Source: Vallitalea guaymasensis (GTDB taxonomy: Bacteria > Bacillota > Clostridia > Lachnospirales > Vallitaleaceae). From it: 64,000 nucleotides of DNA. Under the pieces are notes generated by a model, which did no database searches, was not told the origin of the DNA, and saw nothing but the letters and a program-made list of their open reading frames with translations. The first letter of the stretch is position 1; each line of letters starts with the position of its first letter. Shown piece by piece: positions 25,674-35,060 of this stretch. Both the position numbers and the translations under genes were made by a program. The stretch is from positions 5,456,001 to 5,520,000 of the forward strand of contig NZ_CP058561.1 of NCBI RefSeq assembly GCF_018141425.1, in the 5' to 3' direction.

Positions 25674-26738
25674 CTATTTCAAAAAATCTTTACAAGCCTG
25701 TACATAAGCAATTATATTCTCCCAAGGTACTTCAGGCTCCAACAGATGTGTTGGTGCTACCAATAATCCACCTTTATCTCCTGCTATCTCAAGATTTCTG
25801 AATACCTCCTTTCTAACATCCTCTGGAGTACCAAATGGCATCGTAGATTGTGTACCTATTGTACCATGGAAAGATAATTTATCTCCAAACTCTGAATGGA
25901 TATCCTTGAAGTCCATACATTCAGGCTGAATTGGATTAAGTACATCAACTCCTGCATCTATTAGATGTGGTATAAAAGGAGTTATGAAACCACAAGAATG
26001 ATAAAAAACAATAAGATCTTTATTAATCTTTTTCACTTCACTGATTAAATTCTTTAGTCTTGGTTTTAGCCAAGTCACATACAAATCTTCACTCATCATG
26101 ATACTTCTCTGCATTCCTATATCATCACCGATAAACAAAATATCTACTCCAGCATTTACAAATGACTTTGCTCTTATTAGATTGATTTCAGATATCTTAT
26201 CCAAGAGATAAACTGCTTTCTCATCTTCAAACATCATATCCATCATTAATTCTTCCATACCTCTTATATACCAAGAAGCTTCCCATATGGTCATCTGCAT
26301 ATTACCAACAGCTGCTAGACCTGCTTCGCGAATCTGTTCAACCTGCTTTTTTTGGTGGTCATTATTAGCAGATGAAAAGTCAGGAAATGGATAATTCTCA
26401 AGTTCTTCCATACTAGTTATTTGCTTTAGAGGATTTCTCATATATGTCATATGCTTTGCTGCTTCACTACCTGGTTCATGTCCAACACCCCAATAATCAA
26501 TCTTGGAGCCTGGTTTCAATGAATCAAAATACTTCAAGTATTTATCAGTATCATTATCAATAAGTTTCATATCATCTACATACTTCCAAGGCATGTTGAA
26601 ATATTCCATGTAATTCCCTATGTAATCAGTTTTCTTCCTGAATAATTTCTCTAAATCTGGACATAAAAGAAATTCTACAGGTACTTCATCATACCCTTGT
26701 CTTTTAAGTAGTGATAATAGATTCTCTCTTCTGTTCAT
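25674..26738 (-). CDS. Uroporphyrinogen decarboxylase (URO-D) family protein
   Basis: A 354-residue URO-D/MtaA/CmuA-type barrel protein. FYHSCG (His247, Cys249) and FHGTIGTQSTMPFGTPEDV are family motifs; His-X-Cys binds zinc in the methyltransferase branch. It is not HemE: the active-site opening of true uroporphyrinogen decarboxylases is missing at the N-terminus, and no other heme genes are near. It sits between permease and binding-protein genes of a sugar transporter and so may act on the imported compound, perhaps a methylated or carboxylated sugar; that is inference. Confidence 0.85.
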   Translation of the reverse strand: MNRRENLLSLLKRQGYDEVPVEFLLCPDLEKLFRKKTDYIGNYMEYFNMPWKYVDDMKLIDNDTDKYLKYFDSLKPGSKIDYWGVGHEPGSEAAKHMTYMRNPLKQITSMEELENYPFPDFSSANNDHQKKQVEQIREAGLAAVGNMQMTIWEASWYIRGMEELMMDMMFEDEKAVYLLDKISEINLIRAKSFVNAGVDILFIGDDIGMQRSIMMSEDLYVTWLKPRLKNLISEVKKINKDLIVFYHSCGFITPFIPHLIDAGVDVLNPIQPECMDFKDIHSEFGDKLSFHGTIGTQSTMPFGTPEDVRKEVFRNLEIAGDKGGLLVAPTHLLEPEVPWENIIAYVQACKDFLK

Positions 26739-26771
26739 TGCATATACCTCCTTATCTATATCACATGATTA

Positions 26772-27764
26772 TTAACTATTTGCCATGCTGCTCTCTAATA
26801 TCTTTTTATCTCTTCTTCTCTTTCTAAGGAAGTCGAATGTCAATGCAATCAATAACAATAAACCTCTTGCTACATACTGCCAGAAAGTTGGTACATTCAA
26901 CATTATAAGACCCGTGTTGAATCCTTGTAGTATAAATACACCTAGGACAGTACCGAAAATTGTTCCCACTCCACCAGAGAATGCTGTTCCACCTAATACA
27001 GCTGCTGTGATAGCATCAAATTCCAAACCTACACTTGCTGCAGGTTGCCCTGAATTCATTCTAGCAGCTAGTAAAGCCCCTCCTAATGCAGCTAATGCTC
27101 CATTAACCATATATAGAATCAAAGTAATTCTTTTAGGGTTTAATCCAGCTAATCTAGCAGCTTCTTTGTTACCTCCAACGACATAAATACTTCTTCCGAA
27201 TCTAGTTTTTGATAAAATAATACCAAATATTATAAAAGAAATTATTAATATTATAACTGGTACTGGAATACCGAATATCCTTTGGCTTCCTAACTTAAGA
27301 AAACTATTATTAGTTATGAAGACAGGTTTTCCATTACATATTATATATGCTAAACCTCTAACTATAGACATTGATGCAAGAGTTGCAATGAATGGTTCTA
27401 ATTTCAAAGAATTGACTGTAACAGCATTAAAAATACCAATTAGTATTCCTGCAAGCACAACAATTAACACTGTAACAAAAACATTACCTGTTGAACTTAG
27501 AACTACTGCAGCCAAAACACTACCAAATGCAGCTACTGAACCTGCAGATAAGTCAACTAACCCTGCAATAACCAAATATGTTTCACCTACTGCAACCAAT
27601 CCTGTCAAAGAAGCTGCAATAAGTATATTTATCATATTTTTATACGAAAAGAAATGTTTGTTGAAGAAAGAAAATACTGCAATCATAACTATTAATGCTA
27701 TCAATAATCCTATTCTATCGCTAGGTATCTTTTCTCTTAATGTCTTTAATTTTTGTTTATTCAT
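26772..27764 (-). CDS. Sugar ABC transporter permease (RbsC/AraH type)
   Basis: A 330-residue permease of the BPD_transp_2 family with about ten membrane segments. YLVIAGLVDLSAGSVAAFGS and AVLGGTAFSGGVGTIFGTVLG are the two signature stretches; GGNKEAARLAGLNPKR is the coupling loop to the ATPase. It follows the ATPase gene by one base and uses GAGG upstream of its ATG. Pairs with the AraF-like protein to import a monosaccharide. Confidence 0.95.
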   Translation of the reverse strand: MNKQKLKTLREKIPSDRIGLLIALIVMIAVFSFFNKHFFSYKNMINILIAASLTGLVAVGETYLVIAGLVDLSAGSVAAFGSVLAAVVLSSTGNVFVTVLIVVLAGILIGIFNAVTVNSLKLEPFIATLASMSIVRGLAYIICNGKPVFITNNSFLKLGSQRIFGIPVPVIILIISFIIFGIILSKTRFGRSIYVVGGNKEAARLAGLNPKRITLILYMVNGALAALGGALLAARMNSGQPAASVGLEFDAITAAVLGGTAFSGGVGTIFGTVLGVFILQGFNTGLIMLNVPTFWQYVARGLLLLIALTFDFLRKRRRDKKILESSMANS

Positions 27765-27765
27765 T

Positions 27766-29268
27766 TTAATTAACCTCTCCTTCTAACATCGCATAGGCAA
27801 GAATTTTTTCTTCTGTCGCCTCTTCTCTCATTACTTCACCTGTTATATATCCATCTTTCATAACGATAATCCTGTCACTTAATCCTATTACTTCTGGAAG
27901 TTCAGAAGATATCAGAATGACACCCATACCATTTTTAGCACAATCACATATTAGTTTATAAAATTCTGCTTTTGCACCTACATCAATACCTTTGGTAGGT
28001 TCATCTAATATGAGTACCTTTGGATTAGTCGCCAACCATCTGGCAACAATAGCTTTTTGCTGATTACCACCACTTAATTCAACAATCTTCTTAGTGGCAT
28101 TAGGAGTTTTAATATTAAAAGTATTAATACTATCCTTAACTAGAACATTTTCCTTTTTATTATTGATAAAGCCAATTTTATTTATAATATTATCAAGTAC
28201 TGCAATACTGATGTTATATCCTACAGACAAGTTAGGTAGAATACCTTGAAGTTTTCTATCCTCTGGACATAGAACAATACCTTTCTTGATAGCTTGTTTT
28301 GGTGATTTACTATTGACTTCTTTATTCTCCAACATGATTTTCCCGCTATTAACTTTGTCAGCTCCAAAAATAGCTCTCATTACTTCCGTTCTTCCAGCAC
28401 CCACAAGTCCTGCGAATCCAAGTATTTCTCCTTCCCTTAGAGAGAAAGATACATCACTTACATCGTTAGTTGTCAGTTTATTGACCTCTAATATTGTATC
28501 TCCGTAACTTTTACTTCTATCCAATTCGTTAAATATATCTCCTAGATCTCTTCCTACCATCATAGTAATCAAATCGTTATTAGTCACATCATTTCGTTTA
28601 ACTAGATCTACGAATTTACCATCTTTGAATACGACTACTTTGTCTGCTATTCTTTCAAGTTCTTTCATTCTGTGCGAGACATAAATAATTATCTTATTCT
28701 CTTTTTTCAGCTTATTGATTATTTCAAAAAGGATTTCTATCTCACTATCAGATAAACTAGCAGTGGGTTCATCAAATGCAATGACCTTAAGATCTCGGCT
28801 ATATGCCTTCATTATTTCAACCATTTGTTGATGTGCAATACTGATATTTCTAACTTTTGCTCTTGGGTCTATATTTAGACCAAATTCATCAATTATTTTT
28901 TTAGCATCTTGGTATAATTTTTTATAATCAATCAATCCGTTTTTCTTGATTGGCTGCTGTCCTAGAAATATATTTTCTGCAACACTTATATCCAGTACAA
29001 TTTGACGCTCTTGGTATATGATGCTTATACCTTCATCTATGGCTTCTTTTGGTGATTTAAAATGTTTCGCTTCTCCATTTAATATGTATTTGCCACTAGT
29101 AGGCTGAAAATCACCATTCAAAATTTTTAAAAGAGTTGATTTACCAGCTCCATTTTCTCCAAGAAATGCAAGTACTTCTCCACTGTTGGCTTTAAAACTT
29201 ACATTATCCAACGCTTTAACTCCAGGAAAGTATTTTGTTATACCTGAAAATTCCAGTATATCTTTCAC
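27766..29268 (-). CDS. Sugar ABC transporter ATP-binding protein (RbsA/AraG type)
   Basis: A 500-residue protein with two nucleotide-binding domains. The first has a full Walker A (GENGAGKST, about 38-46) and DEPTASLSDSE. The second has a degenerate P-loop (GLVGAGRTEV), the signature LSGGNQQKA and DEPTKGIDVG. This is the standard carbohydrate (CUT2) arrangement. The start is GTG, seven bases after AAGGAGG; the ATG one base earlier runs straight into a stop. It is first of the operon ATPase-permease-URO-D-binding protein. Confidence 0.95.
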   Translation of the reverse strand: MKDILEFSGITKYFPGVKALDNVSFKANSGEVLAFLGENGAGKSTLLKILNGDFQPTSGKYILNGEAKHFKSPKEAIDEGISIIYQERQIVLDISVAENIFLGQQPIKKNGLIDYKKLYQDAKKIIDEFGLNIDPRAKVRNISIAHQQMVEIMKAYSRDLKVIAFDEPTASLSDSEIEILFEIINKLKKENKIIIYVSHRMKELERIADKVVVFKDGKFVDLVKRNDVTNNDLITMMVGRDLGDIFNELDRSKSYGDTILEVNKLTTNDVSDVSFSLREGEILGFAGLVGAGRTEVMRAIFGADKVNSGKIMLENKEVNSKSPKQAIKKGIVLCPEDRKLQGILPNLSVGYNISIAVLDNIINKIGFINNKKENVLVKDSINTFNIKTPNATKKIVELSGGNQQKAIVARWLATNPKVLILDEPTKGIDVGAKAEFYKLICDCAKNGMGVILISSELPEVIGLSDRIIVMKDGYITGEVMREEATEEKILAYAMLEGEVN

Positions 29269-29383
29269 ATTTCAACCTCCTTAAAATGTTATATGTGTAT
29301 TGCTTAAAAGAAGTATACTAAAAAAAAGAAATTTTGTATTTACAATAAAGTAGAATAATTTATAAAAATATGATATAAAAGGC

Positions 29384-29419
29384 AAAAAAAAATAATTGAC
29401 ATACTTGGTGTCAATTATT
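29384..29419 (-). terminator. Terminator of the MoxR/VWA operon
   Basis: AATAATTGACA/TGTCAATTATT (29391-29401 with 29409-29419), a perfect 11-base stem with a 7-base loop. Seven or more Ts follow on the minus strand (29384-29390). Confidence 0.92.
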
Positions 29420-29428
29420 TTATATAAC

Positions 29429-30892
29429 TCAATTAAGTCCTGAAAAATATTCTTTTACTACTTCTTGCATTCCTTTAGGAATATCTGATGTATTCATTGA
29501 TTCATAGGCTTTACTCTCATATTCACCAATTACCTGAACATATGGCACTTTCTCTCCTCCTATGGATATTCCTTCTTTTGTCATTTGAATCTGGGAATCA
29601 TCTTTATTTCCACGTTTACCATTAATATTCTTATCCTCTGTAGAAGCATCTATAGATTCATTATCTGTTTCGGAATTGGCACTTCCTTTACCTCTTCCCT
29701 GTCCTTTTCCATTACCATTTCCGTTACCTTGTCCATTACCTTGTTGATTCCCTTGTCCGCTACCCTGTCCGTTGCCTTGTGAGTTACCCTGTCCACTCCC
29801 TTGTCCATTCTGCCCACTATTAGACCCTGTACCAGAACTTTGATTATTATTTTGAGATTTACCTGAATTACTATTATTGCTATTAGAGGAAGCATATTGG
29901 CTATTTGACAGTGTTATGTTTGTCATTTCCATTTCATTAGCCAGATCACCTAGAGCCTCTTGTAATTGATTGATGTCAAGTCCTGCCAACTTATCTGATA
30001 AACCAGCAAGCATATCATTATATTCTTTATCACTCATTTTTTTCGCTTCTTCAATCAATTTATCTATTTCTTCTTTGGCTTTATCAAATTCTTTATCACT
30101 GAGAGCCTTTCCTAATTCCTGTAAATTATTATTCCCCAACATCTTCTTAGCTAATTTTTCAAAATTCTCTTCCTTGGCTTTATTTTTTTTGTGCTCTATG
30201 ATTTTTTTATTTGATTCAGCTTGTTTCTTATACTCTTTTTCATCATTAATATTTGATATCTCTTTATTAAGCTTTGCTATTTCTTTTTCAAGTTCTTTTT
30301 TATCCTTCTCAGTTAAAAAGACATCTTTCTTTATTTCTTTCTTGATTTTCTCTCTTTCATCTTTCTCTTCTTCTTTAACAATATACATTCGTTCTTTTTG
30401 TTCCACAATATTTCTATGCCTATTAGGAATTGCCAATATTATAATTAAAATAGTAACCATTGACACACTCATCACAAATTTTTTGGTCGGAGGTTTTAAG
30501 GAAATTATTTTTTTATAGTTTATTTTCCTTAAATGTGAATAAGCATCTTCTATCTCAATTTTTGCATATGGATTGTTACTTTCCATTAATTCAAGAGCAG
30601 TTATTGTCCTTTCTTTCAAACCTTTTTCATCTATAATTTTTGCTGTGTAATTATTATCTGGTATATTGAATATGGAGTATACCATTCCTATTAATATACT
30701 AAAAATCAATATATAAGCTGATTTTATATATATAAACGTTATTGGTGTAAAATGAGCTATTATTGCAAGTACAATACATGCAATAACTCCACCAGTAAAG
30801 CTCAATAGAACATTTTCTATTAACATCTTAAATATAATTTTTCTTCTGACTTTCTTGATAATACTAATTATATTTTCATTAATATCAATCAT
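29429..30892 (-). CDS. Membrane protein with coiled coil and GQGN-repeat tail
   Basis: A 487-residue protein not assigned to a named family. Three membrane segments (about 28-46, 55-74, 138-156) are followed by a highly charged Lys/Glu coiled-coil region (about 165-310), then a low-complexity stretch of GQGN/GQGS repeats (about 330-405) encoded by a 12-base tandem repeat, and an ordered C-terminus. It is the last gene of the MoxR/VWA operon and overlaps the ABC permease gene by eight bases. It may be the scaffold or substrate of that system; function unknown. Confidence 0.85.
   Translation of the reverse strand: MIDINENIISIIKKVRRKIIFKMLIENVLLSFTGGVIACIVLAIIAHFTPITFIYIKSAYILIFSILIGMVYSIFNIPDNNYTAKIIDEKGLKERTITALELMESNNPYAKIEIEDAYSHLRKINYKKIISLKPPTKKFVMSVSMVTILIIILAIPNRHRNIVEQKERMYIVKEEEKDEREKIKKEIKKDVFLTEKDKKELEKEIAKLNKEISNINDEKEYKKQAESNKKIIEHKKNKAKEENFEKLAKKMLGNNNLQELGKALSDKEFDKAKEEIDKLIEEAKKMSDKEYNDMLAGLSDKLAGLDINQLQEALGDLANEMEMTNITLSNSQYASSNSNNSNSGKSQNNNQSSGTGSNSGQNGQGSGQGNSQGNGQGSGQGNQQGNGQGNGNGNGKGQGRGKGSANSETDNESIDASTEDKNINGKRGNKDDSQIQMTKEGISIGGEKVPYVQVIGEYESKAYESMNTSDIPKGMQEVVKEYFSGLN
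29721..29804 (-). repeat. 12-bp tandem repeat encoding GQGN units
   Basis: Seven head-to-tail 12-base units of the form CCgTTaCCtTGT (plus strand), with point changes, followed by a degenerate eighth. Each unit encodes four residues (GQGN or variants) of the downstream-most protein of the MoxR operon. Such repeats readily change in number between strains. Confidence 0.85.
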
Positions 30893-31736
30893 AGCTGACC
30901 TCTTCTATACCTTTTTTCTTTTTTATAGGATTAAGGATATATGCTGAAGCGAAATTTAATCCTACAGATAATAGTACATATAAACAACAACTTATAATTG
31001 TAATATTGTCATTTAATGTCACCCCATTCAAGTAACCAGTGAGCCTGTCTATCCCACCAAATTGCTGTAATAATACTGCCCAGAATGTTATACCTGGATT
31101 AATATAATAAAGGAAAAAAGTATTATTCTCAAAATAAGAATAATCCCTTGTCATATATGTATAGATTACAGGTATCAGCATTGTTCCTATAGTCAAAAAC
31201 ATCATAACTAAGAATGTTAGTACTATTGATGTTAATGTCTTCTTGAATAGTGTTGAAAAAAACACTCCTAGAGAACCAAAAAAGAATGAGATGATTATAA
31301 AAAATGCTACCATACTCAAGATTGATGTTATATTTAGTCCTCCAAACAAGAATATGAACGAAAAAATAGGTAAAGATGTGACTATTAACAATAGTACAAC
31401 ACTTACTGTTGTCATTAATTTTCCCATTATTATGGATATAGGTCTCATATTAGTACTAAGAAGTATATCCAAAGTTTGTTTTTCCCTTTCCTGAGATATT
31501 GAACCTGAAGCAATGATTGGTACTATAAAAGATATCATTAAAACCTGTATAATAGTAATTGTCATATATATATTTCTATAATTTTCACTTAGATTATTAT
31601 TATATACGCTGTATAAAGTACTACTTAACATTACAATAACACCAAATGCTAATAATGCAACATAAGATACTATCATACCAACACTTTTCCAACTTCTCAT
31701 TTTTATCTTAGCTTCTTTTAGTATAATTGATTTCAT
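30885..31736 (-). CDS. ABC-2 type transporter permease
   Basis: A 283-residue membrane protein with six hydrophobic segments and the ABC-2 family cytoplasmic signature SGSISQEREKQTLDILLST after the second segment. It pairs with the ATPase gene just upstream (34 bases). Being embedded in a MoxR/DUF58/VWA operon, it may export or extrude something made or assembled by that system; the cargo is unknown. Confidence 0.9.
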   Translation of the reverse strand: MKSIILKEAKIKMRSWKSVGMIVSYVALLAFGVIVMLSSTLYSVYNNNLSENYRNIYMTITIIQVLMISFIVPIIASGSISQEREKQTLDILLSTNMRPISIIMGKLMTTVSVVLLLIVTSLPIFSFIFLFGGLNITSILSMVAFFIIISFFFGSLGVFFSTLFKKTLTSIVLTFLVMMFLTIGTMLIPVIYTYMTRDYSYFENNTFFLYYINPGITFWAVLLQQFGGIDRLTGYLNGVTLNDNITIISCCLYVLLSVGLNFASAYILNPIKKKKGIEEVSYD

Positions 31737-31770
31737 AATTTCATTCCTTCCAAATAGATATTATTAATAT

Positions 31771-32691
31771 TTAAGCTTCTTTAGTTACTTTCAAGAATAT
31801 GTCTTCAAGGTTTTGCGTTTTCTTGTTAAGTGTAATTATTGGAACATCTCTTATAACTAGTAGCTTAAGTAATTTCTTAATTTGCTCATTATCTCCATTA
31901 ATGGAAACTTCTAATTTGTTTCCGATAGGATTGATATCTTGAACAAAATCAATCTCCTTCAATACTGTCTCAGCCTTATCTGGAGAATCACTGACTTCAA
32001 TCTCTAATACCTTGTTATTGTATACTTTGTTTGTTACTTCTTCAACATTTCCACTAATAACAATTTCTCCATTATTAATAATACCTATGGAAGTACATAC
32101 TTCTGATAATTCAGATAAAATATGTGAACTGATGATAACTGTTTTTCCCATATCTATAAGTGTACATAATATTCTTTTCAGATCTGCTCTAGCTCTAGGG
32201 TCCATACCAGAAGCAGGTTCATCTAAAACTAATAGTTCAGGATTATGAACCAGACATCTTGCCAAACAAAGTTTTTGCTTCATACCTCTTGACAAGCTAT
32301 CAACAAAAAAATCTGCTTTATCAGTTAGACTAACAAGTTCTAGTAGGTCTTCAATCATTTTGTTTCTCTCGTTACCTTTGATACCATAAATTGAAGAATA
32401 GAATTCTAAATACTCAGTAACCTTAAGATTATCATATACTCCAAAGAAATCCGGCATGTAACCAATATACTGTTTAGCTCTCCTTATATTCTGTAAAGCA
32501 TTGATACCATTGACATACACTTCACCAGAAGTAGGACTCAAAAGTCCACATGCAATTTTCATTGTCGTTGTCTTACCAGCACCATTTGGACCTATAAATC
32601 CAAATATCTCTCCTTTTTCCACTTTTAAATCTATACCTTTTAAAGCAGTAAATTTTTTATAGTTTTTCTTTAGTCCTCTAATCTCTAACAT
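31771..32691 (-). CDS. ABC transporter ATP-binding protein
   Basis: A 306-residue ATPase of the ABC-2/NatA-like group. Walker A GPNGAGKTT (about 34-42), signature LSRGMKQK, Walker B LLVLDEPASGMDP and a His switch VIISSHI. A C-terminal extension of about 90 residues follows the NBD. Its start overlaps the stop of the upstream membrane protein gene by one base and it lacks a strong ribosome site, indicating translational coupling. Confidence 0.93.
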   Translation of the reverse strand: MLEIRGLKKNYKKFTALKGIDLKVEKGEIFGFIGPNGAGKTTTMKIACGLLSPTSGEVYVNGINALQNIRRAKQYIGYMPDFFGVYDNLKVTEYLEFYSSIYGIKGNERNKMIEDLLELVSLTDKADFFVDSLSRGMKQKLCLARCLVHNPELLVLDEPASGMDPRARADLKRILCTLIDMGKTVIISSHILSELSEVCTSIGIINNGEIVISGNVEEVTNKVYNNKVLEIEVSDSPDKAETVLKEIDFVQDINPIGNKLEVSINGDNEQIKKLLKLLVIRDVPIITLNKKTQNLEDIFLKVTKEA

Positions 32692-35048
32692 TATTTCCCA
32701 ATCCCTTCTATATATATTTCAGGAATGTCAACTTCTCCTTCATCTTCAGATAGAATGACTGCCATTAATAATTCTCCATTATTATTAATATATTTATCCA
32801 ACTCTTCAGCCTCTATAGTAATAGTATCATCAAACTCTTGGTATGTTTCATTATCAGTACCAACAATATAAAATTTAGCTTCAGTATATTTATTTTTCAT
32901 ATTTGCTATTCTTCTGAATTTTATCTTATTAATATCTATTGTTTCAGTTGGTAATTTATAATAATAGCTGAACTCTTTGTCACGACTGTATATGACTTTA
33001 TTACTGAGTGAATTATTTATATAAGGTCTGACTGAACCAAATTCAAGAACGATATTAGAACCTTTAACATAGTTAACTGTATCAATAACACTTATCATAG
33101 ACTTTTCAAAGTTCTTAGTTTTTTTACCGTTGACTTGAAATCCATTAGTGAATTTCTGATCTGTCCATCCAACAAAAATAGCTTCTTCAGTATTTATCGC
33201 TTCATAAGTATACATATTAAAATCAGTCATCCTGCAATCTTGGTATCTATCATTTTTTTCTTTGAAATTGGAGGAGCTATCAATACTATCAATAATATCC
33301 CAATAATATTCTCTAAAATACTCATAATTCCTAGTCTTCATGTCTTCTATATTTTTTGTTTCATTAGTTCCCAGATCATCTATCAAATATACTTTGTTTT
33401 TAAAATATATTACACAATTTTTTAATCCAAAATCGTAATTGTTAGTTATAGAACCTATTATTTTAGTTCCTTCAGATAATAAGTCCAATTGAATCTTATT
33501 CTCCACTGGAATATTCTTTGAAGTCTCTAATTCAAAGTTATTATTACTGAACACATCAGAATTATAATATTCTATTGATGGTTCAAGACCAGATTTCCAG
33601 TTGAAACTTACAGGAAAATCTTCATAATTTTTTATACCCATATTTTTTGACTGGTTAAATGAATAATAGTCATAGCTTTCTAATGGAATCATATATAGAC
33701 TATCATTGGACTTTATATCCAGCTTTGATTTATCTGTATTCAATACAGTTCCGAAGCTATTATAAGAACCACCTTTTTCAGAGAAATTCAATATGTTGAC
33801 AACTTGAGTCACTGGTTCTTTAAGCCTAGTGTTCATACCACTAATATACATGATACCAACAAAAACTATAGATATTACAGGTACCATAATCCACATTAAA
33901 TGTCTTTTCTTCCTACGCTTAAGCACTAAGTATAGAACAGGTCCAATCAATATAATGTATATACCAATTATTATTATTATTGACCACAACGAAGGAAATT
34001 TAAGTCCTGGTATTACATTTAAGAAACTATTTGTACGATTATAATTATAATAGCTATTGGATAATAGAATTTTCATATCTTCAAATTCTTGTTTAAAGTA
34101 CTTCTCAAAAAATTTATTATTATGTGTAAAAGATTTCATTGGTTCCATTCCCAAATCAAATGTAAATAAATCAATCCTACCTTTACCTTTGTTCATATTA
34201 TAGACTATATGGTTATCCCCACTTATAATTGTACTTTTCAATTTGTCACTATTAATTAATGCTATACTTAGTAAAGAGTGATCATCTGTTTTAGCTTCTT
34301 CTGCTACATAATCATACAGAATATCACTATCAATTTCTTTGACACCATCAATCATATCGATTCCTATGAAATCTTGTAAAAGTGTTAAAGTCTTAGAATA
34401 ATTGACTCCAGAACCAATTACTAGATGTCCACCATCATTTACCCATTTTTTCAATATATCCAGTTGGTCTTGACTTAATTTGGATAAATCAAAATTGTTA
34501 ATAACTATTATATCCAAAATCTTGCTGGCAAAAGTATTACTTGGAAAATTATGTTCATTAAGTTCAACCTTTACGTAATCATTTGATGAATTAATATAAC
34601 TAAGTTCATCAAAATCATCTGTAAGAATCCCTAACATTAGGTTATTGTAGATTCCCTGAGTATAGGGTATAGTTAGCTTTTCCTCATATATGACTTTGTT
34701 ATCTTTTCGAAATATTATTTTCATGATTGATAATTCTTCACTAATCTTTGGTATCACAAATTTCATTACTTTCGAATTATTCTTCTCTATGGTAACTCGT
34801 TGGGTTAATTCACCATCACTATTATTGTTAACATGATAACGTAATACTACATCGCCATCAAAATCATCTATATTATTTTTTACATGAACAGATACAGGCA
34901 AGTACTCATTATACTTAAAAATATTGTCATACCCATAGTTTACATCAACCTCAAAATCTCTATATTCTTCAGCCCATGTTTCAATATTAACTTCTACAGA
35001 TATAAAAATCAAGAACGTACATACTATTAATCTTATTATCCTCTTCAT
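32691..35048 (-). CDS. Large membrane protein of the MoxR/VWA operon, unknown function
   Basis: A roughly 785-residue protein without a family I can name with confidence. A signal/anchor segment (about 5-22) is followed by an extracellular region with a beta-sandwich start (FEVDVNYGYDN, VSVHVKNN), a glutamine-amidotransferase-like fold (LDIIVINNFDLSKLS, LKKWVNDGGHLVIGSG), two membrane segments near residues 355-405, and a long C-terminal extracellular part. The third of three successive ATGs is chosen because GGGGAG lies seven bases before it. The neighbours suggest a cell-envelope complex. Confidence 0.8.
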   Translation of the reverse strand: MKRIIRLIVCTFLIFISVEVNIETWAEEYRDFEVDVNYGYDNIFKYNEYLPVSVHVKNNIDDFDGDVVLRYHVNNNSDGELTQRVTIEKNNSKVMKFVIPKISEELSIMKIIFRKDNKVIYEEKLTIPYTQGIYNNLMLGILTDDFDELSYINSSNDYVKVELNEHNFPSNTFASKILDIIVINNFDLSKLSQDQLDILKKWVNDGGHLVIGSGVNYSKTLTLLQDFIGIDMIDGVKEIDSDILYDYVAEEAKTDDHSLLSIALINSDKLKSTIISGDNHIVYNMNKGKGRIDLFTFDLGMEPMKSFTHNNKFFEKYFKQEFEDMKILLSNSYYNYNRTNSFLNVIPGLKFPSLWSIIIIIGIYIILIGPVLYLVLKRRKKRHLMWIMVPVISIVFVGIMYISGMNTRLKEPVTQVVNILNFSEKGGSYNSFGTVLNTDKSKLDIKSNDSLYMIPLESYDYYSFNQSKNMGIKNYEDFPVSFNWKSGLEPSIEYYNSDVFSNNNFELETSKNIPVENKIQLDLLSEGTKIIGSITNNYDFGLKNCVIYFKNKVYLIDDLGTNETKNIEDMKTRNYEYFREYYWDIIDSIDSSSNFKEKNDRYQDCRMTDFNMYTYEAINTEEAIFVGWTDQKFTNGFQVNGKKTKNFEKSMISVIDTVNYVKGSNIVLEFGSVRPYINNSLSNKVIYSRDKEFSYYYKLPTETIDINKIKFRRIANMKNKYTEAKFYIVGTDNETYQEFDDTITIEAEELDKYINNNGELLMAVILSEDEGEVDIPEIYIEGIGK

Positions 35049-35060
35049 CATCATTCTCCC

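Noticed and set aside
25674-26738. HemE, uroporphyrinogen decarboxylase of heme synthesis
   Set aside because: N-terminal substrate motifs of HemE are missing, the His-X-Cys methyltransferase motif is present, and the context is a sugar transporter.
29721-29804. Possible CRISPR-like repeat
   Set aside because: Units are 12 bases with no spacers and encode a GQGN protein tract.
29650-29895. An 81-codon open frame over the GQGN repeat region
   Set aside because: It is a frame shadow of the 12-base tandem repeat inside a well-supported longer gene, with no ribosome site.
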